A stretch of DNA of 64,000 nucleotides from Xylocopa sonorina (lineage: Eukaryota > Arthropoda > Insecta > Hymenoptera > Apidae), in contig NC_135200.1 in the NCBI RefSeq assembly GCF_050948175.1, positions 1,798,001-1,862,000 on the forward strand. Direction: 5' to 3'. A program made the translations under genes and the position numbers. The notes under the pieces are model-generated. The model worked only from the letters and a program-made list of their open reading frames with translations, made no database searches and was not told the origin of the DNA. Below are positions 48,101 to 59,932 of the stretch, in pieces (position 1 is the stretch's first letter; each line of letters opens with the position of its first letter).

Positions 48101-51100
48101 CGCTTTCCTAATCTGTAAAATCAAGTTTATAACGTGTAAAGTTTAGACGTGTATAACAAGCCGTTTTCGAGGACACCCAAATATTGTTTACCTTCTTCTT
48201 TAGTTTAATCTACCCTCTTTTAGTTTAATTGGAGTTTAATTTGAGTTCGTTGTCGATATGCACATAAGGGTGAAATACAGGTAAAATCTGCTGCAGCTTG
48301 ACCGAGATATAAAGAAGAAAAACAAAATAATAACGAATATAATAGAAAAAATATAATTGGAAAAAAAAGCACTATCCTTCTCTAGTTTAAGAGAGTTTCA
48401 GCAATTTAATGACTGTAATCTGGTAGCAACGTTTTATTGCTCGCTTACTACTGGAAGTAAGCGGTCTACCCTTTCGGATTACAGCGATTATGGTGATCGC
48501 TATGGTGACTTCCCTCCCCTTCAGGTTTCTGCTCTCATTAGCGGAATCGTGTTCCAAAATTTACGCTCTATGGGAAACGCGTGCTATTTTTAACGCGATT
48601 GAGGATAGCTCGACGTTTAAATTTGTAATGGAAAAATCGAGGCGCACGCGTCTATATGTTATGCCGTGGTTTAAAAGAATAATTTTCATTAATAACGTGA
48701 TTTGTTTCATTGAATGTCGAGAGTCTACATCGCTTGGAATTTCAAGTTGATTTTCATTTATCGTTCTATTTTCATTCTAACTGTAAGAGATTAAGTTATT
48801 GCGATCAATAAAATAAGTTCGATGGAAGTTACCTTATCACATACCTTAATCGCATTACATTTACAAAATTGGGAAATGAATATTTCAATGTATATTGCTA
48901 TCGTATAATACTGTTATCATACGTGAAAGAGGTGTATTATCGATCTAGAACGTTTAATCTCGTAAAATAGTAAGAACTCTAACGTTTAATTATCTACCAG
49001 GTCTAATGTATTAGGGTAACTTTCTCTTTTCCTTTAAGCCAACCAAATTGCTTTACTACCAAAAATATTACTTGTTCCTGAAACTACCCTATCATCGCCT
49101 CAAGTATGTTAACTATCTTAATGAAAACTCCGTTTAATGAAGATCTTCGTTTTAAGAACCATTACTTTTTTTTTGCATAAATACTAGCTTAAAGAATGTT
49201 AATTATAACTTTATCGGTCTAAAGAAAAAATTCAATAATTATTGCGCGTATAAAATTGACAGCATTGAACCGGTATTGTAATTTTTTATAGCAACAATTA
49301 ATTTGATTTTATTTCTATATAAATTGCAACGTTGAAATAGAGGCTCTTCTGTCCATAACTAAAGAGTACTTAATTGTATACAATTAAGGAGTATTCTTAA
49401 CCGTCGAAGGAAATTTAAATTCACCCCTTTCATCGGCGATTTAATAGCCATCGACGTTGGTTTGCCGCAACCCTTTATAATTTTATGGTCATAGCGCTTC
49501 GAATTAATCTTACCATTATATTAGCATAAAGACTCGCCGGTTAAAAGGCCCGAGAGGCCGATCCGTTCAACGTTTTTCTCTTTGGCGAAGCCCAAGTGAA
49601 TCGACAAAAATTTAATCTCGTTATTAAAAAATGATACAATATTTCTCCCTTATTACAGAAATTTAAATTTTACTTCACGCTTCTCCCGATTTATTTCCTA
49701 TTTATATTTCAGTTCATCCCGCTGCCTTTGTTTATGGAATATTATTCGATTAATCATCGGACGTTTCGCAACTTTATTATCCAACATGCAGAAAATACAG
49801 CGTTCCATCAACCCCTGAATCGTTCACGATTACACGTTTAAGTCTAAACCCACGTACTCGGAGAAGAGACAAAGAGAGTTTCGATAAACCGTCCCGCCGT
49901 AATCCGACGAACAGAAGAGCCGAGTACGTTATATCTCTAGTGTGGGAACGTTGCACGGGGAAGTAAATTGATGAGAAAGCTCGGAGGACCAGGCGTACAG
50001 CCTCCATATAAAACGAACGATGCGACGTAACAACCGAATTTATGAATCCCTGATCAAGATCAAGAACGAGTTTAGCCTCGGAAGATTTGATTGGTGAATT
50101 TTTCGGGTTCAAGAGGGTCGAAAGTGCATTAAAACCGGCGCCGATTTCATTGTTTCGTCTCGAGTGCGAAGATACTTCCACTGGAATCTGTTTGCGGGGA
50201 CAGGCTATCTCGGCGACTGATCAAATTAAAGAAATTTCAAATCGAGATAGGGTCGAGGTCGAACACTTTTTTGTCGGCGAACGAAACAGATCGATTGCCG
50301 ACGGCTCGATTAAGAGTTAATCGGCTTCATGGGTGGGGCAAGTTCCCTTGAGGTCATATCAGAATTTTCGCAGTGTTGGGAACGCTTATTAAAAAATTTG
50401 TTTATTATCGTTAAGTTATTTTATGCCGTCGTTTCTAGAAAAATCGTCGTACATTTTTTTTCGTTAAACCTCGTTTCCCAAGGAAACTCTGTGCGTTGAA
50501 CATCGTTCAACGTTGTTGGTATCCCCGGTGAAAGAATATTTTTAATCACCGTTGCCTCTATAAAGAGAGGATAAAGACCTTAGATAGAGAGATAGTGCAG
50601 TAGGGAGATATTAAAAATGTACACCGATTTGCAGTTCACGACATAAACTCGCATAATTTCCTTCCCCCGTATAGATACATTTCGGTTTTATTCTTCGTAT
50701 TTGATCGGGAGAGCAGCTAAGAACGAATTCCCCTCGAATTTGACAGTCCCGTTGAATTTTCCTTCGGAAATATGTTACTGGAAAGTCGCCGTCTAAACGC
50801 GAGCCATTCGATGCATGCGCGTGGCGATTGTCAGGGAAAGGGTTGCACGGAAATCCCACCCCCTAATTTATTCGCCGCGTGTCCGAAGTTTCGAAATTCC
50901 TCGGTCCCGGGGAATTCGAAGCGAAGAATCGACAGGCGGTCTCCATCAAAATGCAAAAATAAGTTTTAACAAGGTGAATGCGAACGGAGAGCCCCGTGGA
51001 AAGGAGGGACGCGGAGACTTCCGTCTCCTGTTTGTTTTCGTTCGAAATATATTGGAGCGAAGCGAAACAATTGGCATCCGTTGTTCCTCCAATCGATGGG

Positions 51101-51559
51101 AATGTCTGCTGCTTGAATAGTTGCACTGGCGTCATCAGAATTTTCGCAGAATAATCGTAAAAAAATGATTTGAGGACACCGAACGATGGAGGAGTGAACG
51201 GATGGAGAGCGGATTAAGATTAAATTTCGGTGGTAGGAAAAAAGGAAGAAATGGAGGTTGTCTTTAAAAGACGATCAAACGGCTGGTTTAAAACACTGTT
51301 CGCCGCTGCTACTAAATCAAGACATTCCTTTAAACCCTCTTTCTCTCCCGCTTCCCCCTCCTTTCTCTTTTCGCGGATAAATAAGTCGATGCAGTTGCGG
51401 AGATGTTTCGTACGTCTTTACAGTGGAGTAAAACGCGGGTTCCGGAATTGGAGCAATTGGAGTCGTTGTTTGAAACTTCTTTAAACTATGGCAAATTTAA
51501 ATAATGAATATTATATTAATCTCGGAATATATTGGCCATTCTTGGCGTGCGCGGCAAGT
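45115..51559. other. Gene-free stretch
   Basis: No gene was recognised. CpG-rich patches lie at 46640-46990, 50080-50330 and 50800-51100. The 134-codon minus-strand frame at 49777-50181 has no recognisable domain. Positions 48760-49440 are strongly AT-rich. Confidence 0.5.
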
Positions 51560-51619
51560 TTCTTCTTCTTCTTCTTCTTCTTCTTCTTCTTCTTCTTCTT
51601 CTTCTTCTTCTTCTTCTTC
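51560..51619. repeat. TTC trinucleotide microsatellite, 20 copies
   Basis: Twenty perfect TTC units (GAA on the minus strand). It is a pure polypurine/polypyrimidine mirror tract, the class able to form intramolecular triplex DNA. It is not part of any supported coding frame. Confidence 0.98.
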
Positions 51620-52861
51620 GCTGTGCTTGACGAGGAATTATGACAGAACCTAATTTAATGAGTCGCGTTTAAAGTCTCTGAAATATAAACTTTGAAGAAA
51701 ACGACATTTCCTATACATCAACCTAATGTAAGGGTCGCTGTGAAATTGATGGCCGTCCAAATCTCTCCGGGGAATTATTATGTAAATTGTGTATTCTCAT
51801 TAATATCATATTCAGGGAATCTCGTTGAATTTGAATTGGAACGGTTGGTTGTACGCACCGCTCAGTCAACGATGACTCTTTGTACCGTATCGTGGAGGAA
51901 ATTTCCGATCAATTCTGAAAACCGTTGCCCTTCTTTTGAAATAATCAAGAATGTTGCCTGCGAGCAGTTTCACTAATAATTGTTTCTGTGATTTTTTCAT
52001 TTCCGACCTATGAACACTAATGCTGCTAAACTTGATAAATTAGAAAACATGGAAAAACTGTACCTTTTTAAAATAACATTCATCTATGTAGTAAAATGAA
52101 CGTTGTTACGCGTTCCTCATTAAATCTACCTACAAGTAGAATCCAATGCGATTGCATTAATTCTAATCAAGTTTGTTCATTTTGCAAACATTCGGGATCG
52201 TGGAATAATTATTCCGGCATAGTTGGAAATTTCATAATAGCCCGTGTTTACGCTCGCAAAATGTTGATTACTTTCTGGAATATAGTTGCACCGTTGGAGT
52301 ATTCAACTAATAACCCTGTTTCACTTTCGAGCAGACCGCATTTATATCAAAAATGACACGCATCGGATGAAAGTTAAATTCGTCGTATCAATCGTACCGA
52401 AAACTACAAGTTGTTCCTATATTCACGATCGGTTAACTATCATTAAACGACAATTATAGATCTATTCCAATATATATGAATTATTTCAACATCCATTCGT
52501 TGCTACGAATGACACATTCTTCGTTTTCTTGACTGAATACAAAGCGCGTCGTTACTCGTAGCTAGCTGTTCAAACATACATGATAATTCGCGGGGAAAAA
52601 CGAAACGCGATATTTTTCGTAGCGATAAACGCGAGTGGTCTGTATCGCACGAAACAAACGTAACGTGGTAGCTTCACCAATGTACGTTCGCCAGTATTCG
52701 TACAACGAAATATGCGCAGTAGACGCATAAAATATGCAATAAAACATTACACCATGCAGTATCGTGCAAAATATGGAAACTGGATACGTTCTCACAACTT
52801 TTATATTGTATCGACAATATAAATTTCTTTAATTCCACTAAATATTTGTTTCTTAAAAGAA
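51620..52861. other. Gene-free stretch
   Basis: AT-rich with no recognisable gene. The open frames at 51692-51976 and 52096-52356 carry no domain. Confidence 0.5.
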
Positions 52862-52881
52862 ACACACACACACACACACAC
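52862..52881. repeat. AC dinucleotide repeat
   Basis: Ten uninterrupted AC units, 36 bp outside the left target-site duplication of the hAT element. Confidence 0.95.
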
Positions 52882-52917
52882 CTATTTATATGCCAATAGC
52901 CACAGTTCATTAAAACA

Positions 52918-52925
52918 GTGTATAA
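52918..52925. repeat. Left target-site duplication of the hAT element
   Basis: GTGTATAA directly precedes the left end of the element and is repeated perfectly at 54900-54907. It fits the hAT target preference nTnnnnAn. Confidence 0.93.
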
Positions 52926-52939
52926 CGGGCATGTCAAAC
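52926..52939 (+). repeat. Left terminal inverted repeat of the hAT element
   Basis: CGGGCATGTCAAAC; the second base differs from the right copy. This is the transposase-binding end of the element. Confidence 0.9.
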
Positions 52940-53225
52940 TCATGTGGTATTATGGGCCAAATGTTTTCAATATTCAACAAAATTAATAAAATACGATTTT
53001 TAGAATGATTATATCATTTATTTATTAGACTCAATGCGAGGCTCAATTTATACATACATAGTCGTTTTATTTTTCATTTCATTTTTTAAACGAAAAATAT
53101 TTTACATTTTATTGTATATTATATTATAAATTATTTTTTATAAAAAGCAAAAATAAAAGTTATAACAAGAAGTAGGCAAAATCACAGTTTAATGTTGGTT
53201 TTTAGAATATGTTTGACATCGTTTT

Positions 53226-54570
53226 TCACAAAACATATGAAAAATGTTGATCGGTTAATTTTGATCTATCTGAGTTTTTGTTATTTTTCATTAAATAAAA
53301 TAGTTGCTCGCATAAATAAGTGGTCCCGAACATGGCCAGTATACGCGTAACAAACGATAACGATAACAATTTTAGGAAACCGATCGGCACATAAATATGT
53401 ATAAAAATCTGGAACTCCAACTTCCATACATTTTTACTTTAGCAATGGATCGCATTGGATTTCAATTAATTCCATTTGTAATGTCCATCAACAATTTCAA
53501 TATCTATAAATTGAAGTGAAGTAAAAAGACGAAATTGTAATTCACAGCTTTTAAAATCAGAAAATCCTCGATCGAATTCCGAATTTCCGAACAACCTAAT
53601 TTGGTGAAAATTATTCTATAAATTTTTATTTAGGTGATTTAAGCAATAGATATTCTGTCACGCAGCTGTCAAAGTGAGACAAGTTTTCTTTTTCTATTTA
53701 TTTTCGTCAAAGTAATAATTTTTGTTTGAAAGCGTTAATATTATTAAATAGCGAAAGCCAGATCACAAAATTGTGATTTTATCCAGCAATTTAAAATATC
53801 TTGCATTTGAATATAATTTATAGTTTTGCCGACTATTTTTAACTTAAAACATGTCCAATAACTAAAATTTTGGAGCACAGCACTTGCTGGTGAATAATGC
53901 AATGAAAATGTTCAAAATTATTATTACAACTTCTTTAGTAAAACCGATCATAGTAGGTGCACCATCAGTTACAATATAAACCAACTTTTCCAATGGTAAA
54001 TTATACTTGTTCAAAACTTCCATAAGTCGATCAAGAATATCAGCTCCAGTGGTTCTATCGTGCATAGACACATAGTTTTCAATTACTTTTAAATTAGCAT
54101 CGCATCTACGAATAAACACGGACAGCTGTGAAGATATTTCAAGTATCTGTACTTTTATCAATTGCAACAGAGTAGGCTTAAAATGTTCCTCAAAAATGTT
54201 CCTTCTGCTGGCTACAGCATTTCAACATAAACTTACGGTTTGACATTTTTTTTTTTGTTTCTGTTGAACATAATACTTTCGCGGCGCAAAATTAAGCATT
54301 CACTAATAAATTCTCCTTCGAAAAATGGTTTCGCTCTGGTTGTGATTAAACGTGACAACATACATATAACTAACTTTTACAGCAGCTGTATTGTCCTGAA
54401 CAGATTTGGTGAATTGTTGCACTTTGTAGGTTTTTGGGAATTAAGTTTTACAACGTATTGATCATATCCTATTTTATGAATTGCGTCATAGTGCCTTTTA
54501 AGCTTATATTCCTTAGCAACAGTGTTCCTCTTTAATTGATCTTTTCTTACCCATTGCTCTTGAAGTTTAA
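53226..54570 (-). pseudogene. hAT transposase pseudogene
   Basis: Read on the minus strand, three conserved regions appear in the correct order. Near 54485-54520 is the end of a zinc-finger-like region (AKEYKLKRHY). Near 53930-54150 is a catalytic-core block with TTGADILDRLMEVLNKYNL and the DGAP motif after the second catalytic segment. Near 53250-53340 is the C-terminal dimerisation block (FGTTYLCEQLFYLMK, then RSKLTDQHF). The longest continuous pieces are 53862-54167 and 53226-53420. Between them stops and frameshifts interrupt the frame, and much of the RNase H-like insertion domain is unreadable. The pattern is that of GTF2IRD2/ZBED-type hAT proteins. No function is possible. Confidence 0.92.
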
Positions 54571-54885
54571 GTTTTTTTTTTTTAAATAACTTTTTCGTTT
54601 AAAATGAATAAAAACGAAAATCTACATTTTAGAGTTGAAAATATCTTTGGTAAACGATTGAGCAAACACTACACTTTCTGACGAGTTGTACAAATATGTG
54701 TCGTGTGTAGATGCAGATTAGATCGCGCCAGCGCGCAACATGCCAAGCGATCGCGCAACTACACGCGACGCCACGCAGGCCAACAAAAAATTTCAAATGT
54801 CCAACTTTGAGAATCCAAGCTTGATATAGCTGAAAATTTGTTAAAAGTCTCAGCGGACCGCAACCTACGTATTGGCGGGCCGCGT

Positions 54886-54899
54886 GTTTGACATGCCTG
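54886..54899 (-). repeat. Right terminal inverted repeat of the hAT element
   Basis: Reads CAGGCATGTCAAAC on the minus strand, the canonical CAGG-type hAT terminus. Confidence 0.92.
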
Positions 54900-54907
54900 G
54901 TGTATAA
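54900..54907. repeat. Right target-site duplication of the hAT element
   Basis: GTGTATAA, identical to 52918-52925. The uninterrupted pre-insertion site would read across a single copy. Confidence 0.93.
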
Positions 54908-56337
54908 TAAACGAAAAGTGACAAAACGCGTGCATCCCAGAGGGTTCCAAGAAGATGCCAAACAATACGTTTAATCCGTGAAAAAGGTCCCTCTCCATCA
55001 CCACCTGGAATCCTTACTCGGTACATACGCGAAGCACAAAACGTACTCGCGATAGGTACAGAACTTGTACGGCCTCCTTTAGCTTTCGGGCAAACGAAAC
55101 GTCTTGCCCTCGCGGTACGTCGGGCAGAGATGTATTTCAAGAAAGCAGCTAGCCGCGGAAGCAGCGACCGTCTGAAAAATCCACGCCAGTCGAGTTCGCG
55201 CTTATCGCCTTCCGGCGGCAATATTTTTAAAGAACGGACGTCTTTAGCCCGTCTCTGCCTCGTCCCTGCTGCTATGCATTGTTAATCTGACCCACATACA
55301 TCTCGGCGTACCTGGATGCGCACCGTGGCGCGCACCGTGGCGCGCACGACCGCGCCTAGCACGTAGAAATAGAGGGAAAGTCGTGGGACACGCGGGCAAC
55401 CGCCGGCTCTTGTTCTTGCTCCGGCAATGAATTATTCTTATGTCAGCCTCGGGTTCCTCGCGATTATTGTTCGCCGAGGGAGAGCTCGTTACACCAGCCA
55501 TTTCTTGGCCCCCGGAAAATGCTACGGAATACGCGTTTGCTTGGTCAAAACGAAGGATGGAAATCGCGTTCGTGTGTTTCTCGATTCTTTTACTGCTTTC
55601 GATTAGGGGAAAGCAATTCACGATGGATTTGGAATACGTCGTATCAGGTGTTCGAGAGTAACAGAAGTGGGACGAGAAATGTTTGTTTCCTAATAAAATT
55701 GATCGGTTTACTTAATTCTTCTATTCTTCTGCCATGCATTTCGGATCTCCGTTGCGAGTGAATATCGTGTATATATTATATATTTGCACTTTTTCCATGT
55801 TCGTTGTAACGAATGGTAGTAAGTTGCAAACGATCGATGCTATACGTATAACACATTTAACCATATAACAATTCGCGAATAGAGAAGTATCGATATCGAT
55901 GGATTGGGAGTTTCTTGTGCAAGTACGCGCCACATTTATTTCACCCGAGATACATTCGGTTCGTTCCAGCGTGCGAAATGAAGTCCGATTGCAAATTGTA
56001 AGTTTGCCAACAAAGCTTATAGTTTTCTTTCTCTCGCATCGAGCGATTTGGCAAGAGACATTATAACAACGGTGACGGCGATTCAATTCAGATTTTTGTT
56101 CATTATTGGGTTTCAATGGGAGTCTAACATGTCATAAACTTCGGAGTTTCTAAAGAGCGAGACGGAAATTAGTTTTTGTCGGCTACGGGCGAGGAGGAAA
56201 TTCAGCTTCGTCGCCAAAGTTCTGTCCACCAGCGGACAGGCGTGTTACAACCCCACTTAAGGTACGTTTCAAGCGATTCGAACGCGTTCATGCGGATCGA
56301 ATTTCAGAGTTGAAATCATTCTAGGGATATTATGATA

Positions 56338-56342
<5 letters not shown>
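54908..56342. other. Gene-free stretch
   Basis: Positions 54920-55500 are the GC-richest part of this end of the window. The long minus-strand frames (54865-55221 and 55244-55621) have no domain; the first reads into the hAT end, so at least its tail is not ancestral coding. A CpG-island promoter is possible but no start motif was found. Confidence 0.45.
55318..55341. repeat. Two-copy 12-bp tandem repeat
   Basis: GCGCACCGTGGC occurs twice head to tail without mismatch in a CpG-dense region. Confidence 0.85.

Positions 56343-56387
<45 letters not shown>
56343..56387. repeat. AT dinucleotide microsatellite
   Basis: About 22 uninterrupted AT units over 45 bp. Confidence 0.97.
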
Positions 56388-56392
<5 letters not shown>

Positions 56393-57598
56393 AAAATGAA
56401 TAAAATTAGAATACTCTTGCTTGCTTTTTATCACGGAGTGCAAGGAATGAATCATTGTTAGTCCATAGTTTCCTTGTTTTACCGAAAGATTAGGAATGTA
56501 AAGAGGAGGTTAAAGCGCAAATTGCGCAATCTACACTTCGTTTGATGCTTCTTTGACTTGTTCGCGGGTGTCGGGTTTTCTGACTTTACCTAGAACTCGA
56601 CTGAAGCTCGAAGAGTCGCCAGCGGTGACATTTTTATTAATACACGTTGGCGGGTCATTCGTTAGTCAGGCTGTTTGCGCGGCTTAGTCTCGGACATTTT
56701 GTGGGAATTTCTCGCGTTGGACGACAGGATGTCCGCGGAACACTATTTCTATTTGCGTTTCTTCCTTGTGTGTAACGAAAAACCAGTTGTCAGTTGGGGC
56801 GGTGTTTTTCGAAAATCCATCGGTTTTTTTACGCGTAAGAAAATTTCCATCGTTGCGAGTTGGAATTATTCGGCAGCTGGAGTTATATTGTATTGTTATT
56901 TCAGTCAATTTAAGCGTTATTATTTCCAAACATTTTATAATTTCAATTGTCAGTTTACAATTGCAACAAGGTAAAACAAGTATCGGTATCTTGAATTAGT
57001 AAAACTGGTAAAACAAGTACAACGTGTAAGTACAACCAGAAACCGTGAGTTATTGTCTCATCTTTAAATCGAAATTTGATAAATGAAATTTTTATTCTAT
57101 AATCACTGAAAGCTTCCTTAATTACTTTATAACTACCCCGAGTTGCTTTTATTGTTTCTCGTACTTTACATTCGCAGAGAGTAAAATACTTGGAATTCAC
57201 TTGATATTTCATATTTTTCTATGTCACCAATGTAATTAAATATATTAATAAGAGTAATCATACTGTAATTCCCTTGGACCATTGCTACAGAATACGGAGA
57301 AATTAATGTACCGTATAAATTGGCTCTTTGAAGTTGCACAGTCAACATGTTTCGATAGCAAAATCTCCGGTTCTGTCAATAATTAATAACAGCGTTGCGT
57401 CACAAGTGATCAATTGTTTCTGCCGAACAATGCTTCGTTCGCAAAGTATCTTTAATTAACATTGCACGAGCGCTGCGTCCAAACGCAGATAAAATACCGA
57501 TAAGGAAATAAAACGAGGAAGAAAAAGAACGACGATCCTCGATAAGTGGGCCCTCGTATATTTTAACGAATACGAATCGGTAAGAAACAAGGACGAGT

Positions 57599-57640
57599 GA
57601 AGAAAAAAAGAGGAAAGAAAAAGAAAGGGGAGAAGAGGAA
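57599..57640. repeat. Pure purine tract, 42 nt
   Basis: Forty-two consecutive A/G residues on the plus strand. A second tract of 26 purines lies at 57736-57761. These have triplex or transcription-pausing potential. Confidence 0.9.
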
Positions 57641-57792
57641 TCGGATTCCAGTAACCGATCAAAGTTATTTTGCAATTTTCATCGGCTCGTCTTTTCCAGC
57701 CAATTGCTACGCCATAAAAAGGCTGTGAGACCGGTAAAGAGAGAGAAAAAAAGAAAGGGGGCGGAAAAAAATAGATGGCACCCAGCAAAACG

Positions 57793-57818
57793 GCGGAGAG
57801 GGCGGAGAGAGCGGAGAG
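57793..57818. repeat. GCGGAGAG repeats with 9-bp period
   Basis: Three copies of GCGGAGAG at 57793-57800, 57802-57809 and 57811-57818, each separated by one base. Confidence 0.85.
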
Positions 57819-59767
57819 AAGACGAAATTGGAAAAACGCGGGCGGACGCGAAGCAAAATGCCGGGCATCGGAAAAGCAATTGTTCAGATTAAACGCGCCG
57901 GCCTTGCCCGCGTTGGACCTTTTCATATCCAGATTTAATTTATTCCCGTGGCACGCCGCGCGGCTCTGCCCGGGGTGCGTGATCGAATCGCGATTACCGC
58001 TGGCCTGATCAGAAATTCGAAATATTCAATTAATTTCACGGCTGCCACTGTCGATGTTAGATTTCCGAGCAAAACATTCCTCGTTTCACCGTCTAGCTTT
58101 CCACCATAAATACATGGATAAACTAAAGGGATTCCTTTGAAGAACGTGGTCCGCCCATTTTTACGTTCCACAGAACACCGATATTTTTGAAGGTAATTTA
58201 TTTCTGAATTTTATTTTCGACAATTAAACAGTTGCACGACGAAAGCGCGTTCAAAGCAGCCTTTTTAAACCGTACCCACACCCTGTCTATCACTTGGAAA
58301 ATTAATTAACCACATACTTCTATTCTGACGCTTTTTTCTTTCGAGGATATAAAATTGTTATTTCGCAATTGTTGTTATCGCTTTTGTTTGTTCTGAAATA
58401 ACTACTAAAAAAGAAAAAAAAAGAAGAAAAAACAAATGATAATTAAAAACATCAGCCAACTTTGGCGACTTTATTTTTAACGAAGCTTCGAATACCAGAT
58501 ATGTATTGGAAGACTCAATATCACATGCTATTTAATGCTCTTGGTAGTTTCGAAACACAAATCATCCTTTTTCATTTTAGCTAGACCGTGTATCGCCGAA
58601 AAACATTTGTCAGGTTACGCGTAATCGCGGGGGACAATTATTCTTAGGGGGCATTAAATGTTAAACGTGACGTTCCGTTCCCGGTTACCGGCCAATTCGA
58701 AATTCACCGCGATTTGTCTGCGGTGGAGGTCGCACGGCCGATTTAAATAAGCGCGTTTTGATTTAACGACACCGATAAATGCGCCCCGTATTATTAGCGT
58801 TATGTTTGCGTTAACGCGGCGGCCGAGAGCCAGCTAATTTGTTACTGAAAATTGGCTGGGACCAACAACGGGCAGGCTGTGCCGTGATCATCAGAGAAGC
58901 CGGGGAGAACTTTTCGTCCCGGTATAACGTACTGCCGGGATCAAATTGTACAAGTAGCAGCACACCATACCTCACGCTCAACCGTGTCGGTGGTACAAAT
59001 TGCCCTGTCCCGCACGGCGGCTAACTTTTTCTGCATAATCGGCGCGAATTATTTCGTCGCGAATAACCGGTTCGATTCGATTATAATTTAATGACGATGA
59101 CTGAGTTTGATAATTACTTCGTCGGCATTATGAGTATTCACGATTTTACCGTAAAATGAACAAACTTGCGTACAAATTACAATATAATTATCGATCATTT
59201 TTCGGAATATTTGATATCAGAGGAGCAACTGCTATATTCACTATACTACTTCCCGTCTTTCTATACGCTGACTTTTCCAACAGTGGCATCAAAATTTCTA
59301 CACTATACACATTTTTCTAGAGTTTAATACGTGCAAATGAAATTGTATTTTATTTTAAATCTATGGCATAGCTAGCTTGATGACATTTAAGCTAATAAAA
59401 GCTATTCAACTTTTCTTTACTAGAAAATTATTTGACAAACAATAACCATATCGAAACTAATTATCGCTATATAGAGGGAATGCTTTGATTGCGGAAGAAC
59501 AGTATGTACAGGATTCTGCAGAATTTTGTTAATTTACCATACAAATGTTTAATTATTCCGATTAGGTAAATAAATAAATTGGATTCCTACTGCCGATATA
59601 TTGTCAGAAACGTATAGAGACACTTTTGTTAAATAGTAGAATAAGTACATATTTTTGGAATATGAAATTAATTAAGTGCTTTTACGTATAATGTACAAAG
59701 TAATATTAATTAATGCTTTATAATATTCGCGTAATAACTAAGCCAATTACAAAATACAGGAAACCAA

Positions 59768-59932
59768 ATGAATCGTGATCATCCAAATGACCGTCCATAC
59801 TTTGATCGTCCAGCTGGAATAATGAATCTCTGCCCTCTAATTTATAAATTCACCGAGAACGATCAAGAGACAATGTTCGCTGGTTTGTCACTGCACAGTG
59901 AACAGAGCAGAGAATATATAAATCATTCCTAA
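59768..59932 (+). CDS. Short open frame, 54 codons, doubtful
   Basis: ATG at 59768 to TAA at 59930-59932, just after an acceptor-like ACAAAATACAG. The peptide looks balanced and hydrophilic (for example MNRDHPNDRPYFDRP near its start), with no signal peptide or membrane span and no family I recognise. No donor is required because the stop is internal. A short-peptide gene, a terminal exon or chance are all open. Confidence 0.15.
   Translation: MNRDHPNDRPYFDRPAGIMNLCPLIYKFTENDQETMFAGLSLHSEQSREYINHS

Larger units (their letters stand above)
52926..54899 (-). mobile_element. hAT DNA transposon, decayed, with intact ends
   Basis: A 1,974-bp insertion bounded by short inverted ends. The left end begins CGGGCATGTCAAACTC, and the right end read inward begins CAGGCATGTCAAACAC: 13 of the first 14 positions match. 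It is flanked by a perfect 8-bp duplication, GTGTATAA. Both the 8-bp length and the CAGG-type ends are hallmarks of hAT elements. The interior carries a broken minus-strand transposase related to the GTF2IRD2/ZBED-like group. The preserved duplication and recognisable ends suggest a moderately old insertion, whereas the coding part has many stops and shifts. The element cannot move by itself, but its ends might still be recognised by a related enzyme. Confidence 0.95.
56388..59767. other. Gene-free stretch
   Basis: No gene was recognised. Purine tracts lie at 57599-57640 and 57736-57761, with GCGGAGAG units after them. Positions 58620-59110 show an AT/CG mosaic texture like that at 23930-24440. 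The 156-codon minus-strand frame at 57456-57926 mirrors the purine tracts (Phe/Leu/Ser-rich) and is considered an artefact. Confidence 0.5.

Noticed and set aside
49777..50181. 134-codon minus-strand frame
   Set aside because: No recognisable motif, lies over a CpG-rich patch, and is overlapped by an opposite-strand frame.
54629..55004. Minus-strand frames crossing the right end of the hAT element
   Set aside because: They join host DNA to the transposon end, so they cannot be ancestral genes, and the transposase frame lies further in.
57456..57926. 156-codon minus-strand frame rich in Phe, Leu and Ser that looks membrane-like
   Set aside because: The hydrophobicity is the complement of purine tracts (TTC, CTT, TCT codons), not a real membrane protein.
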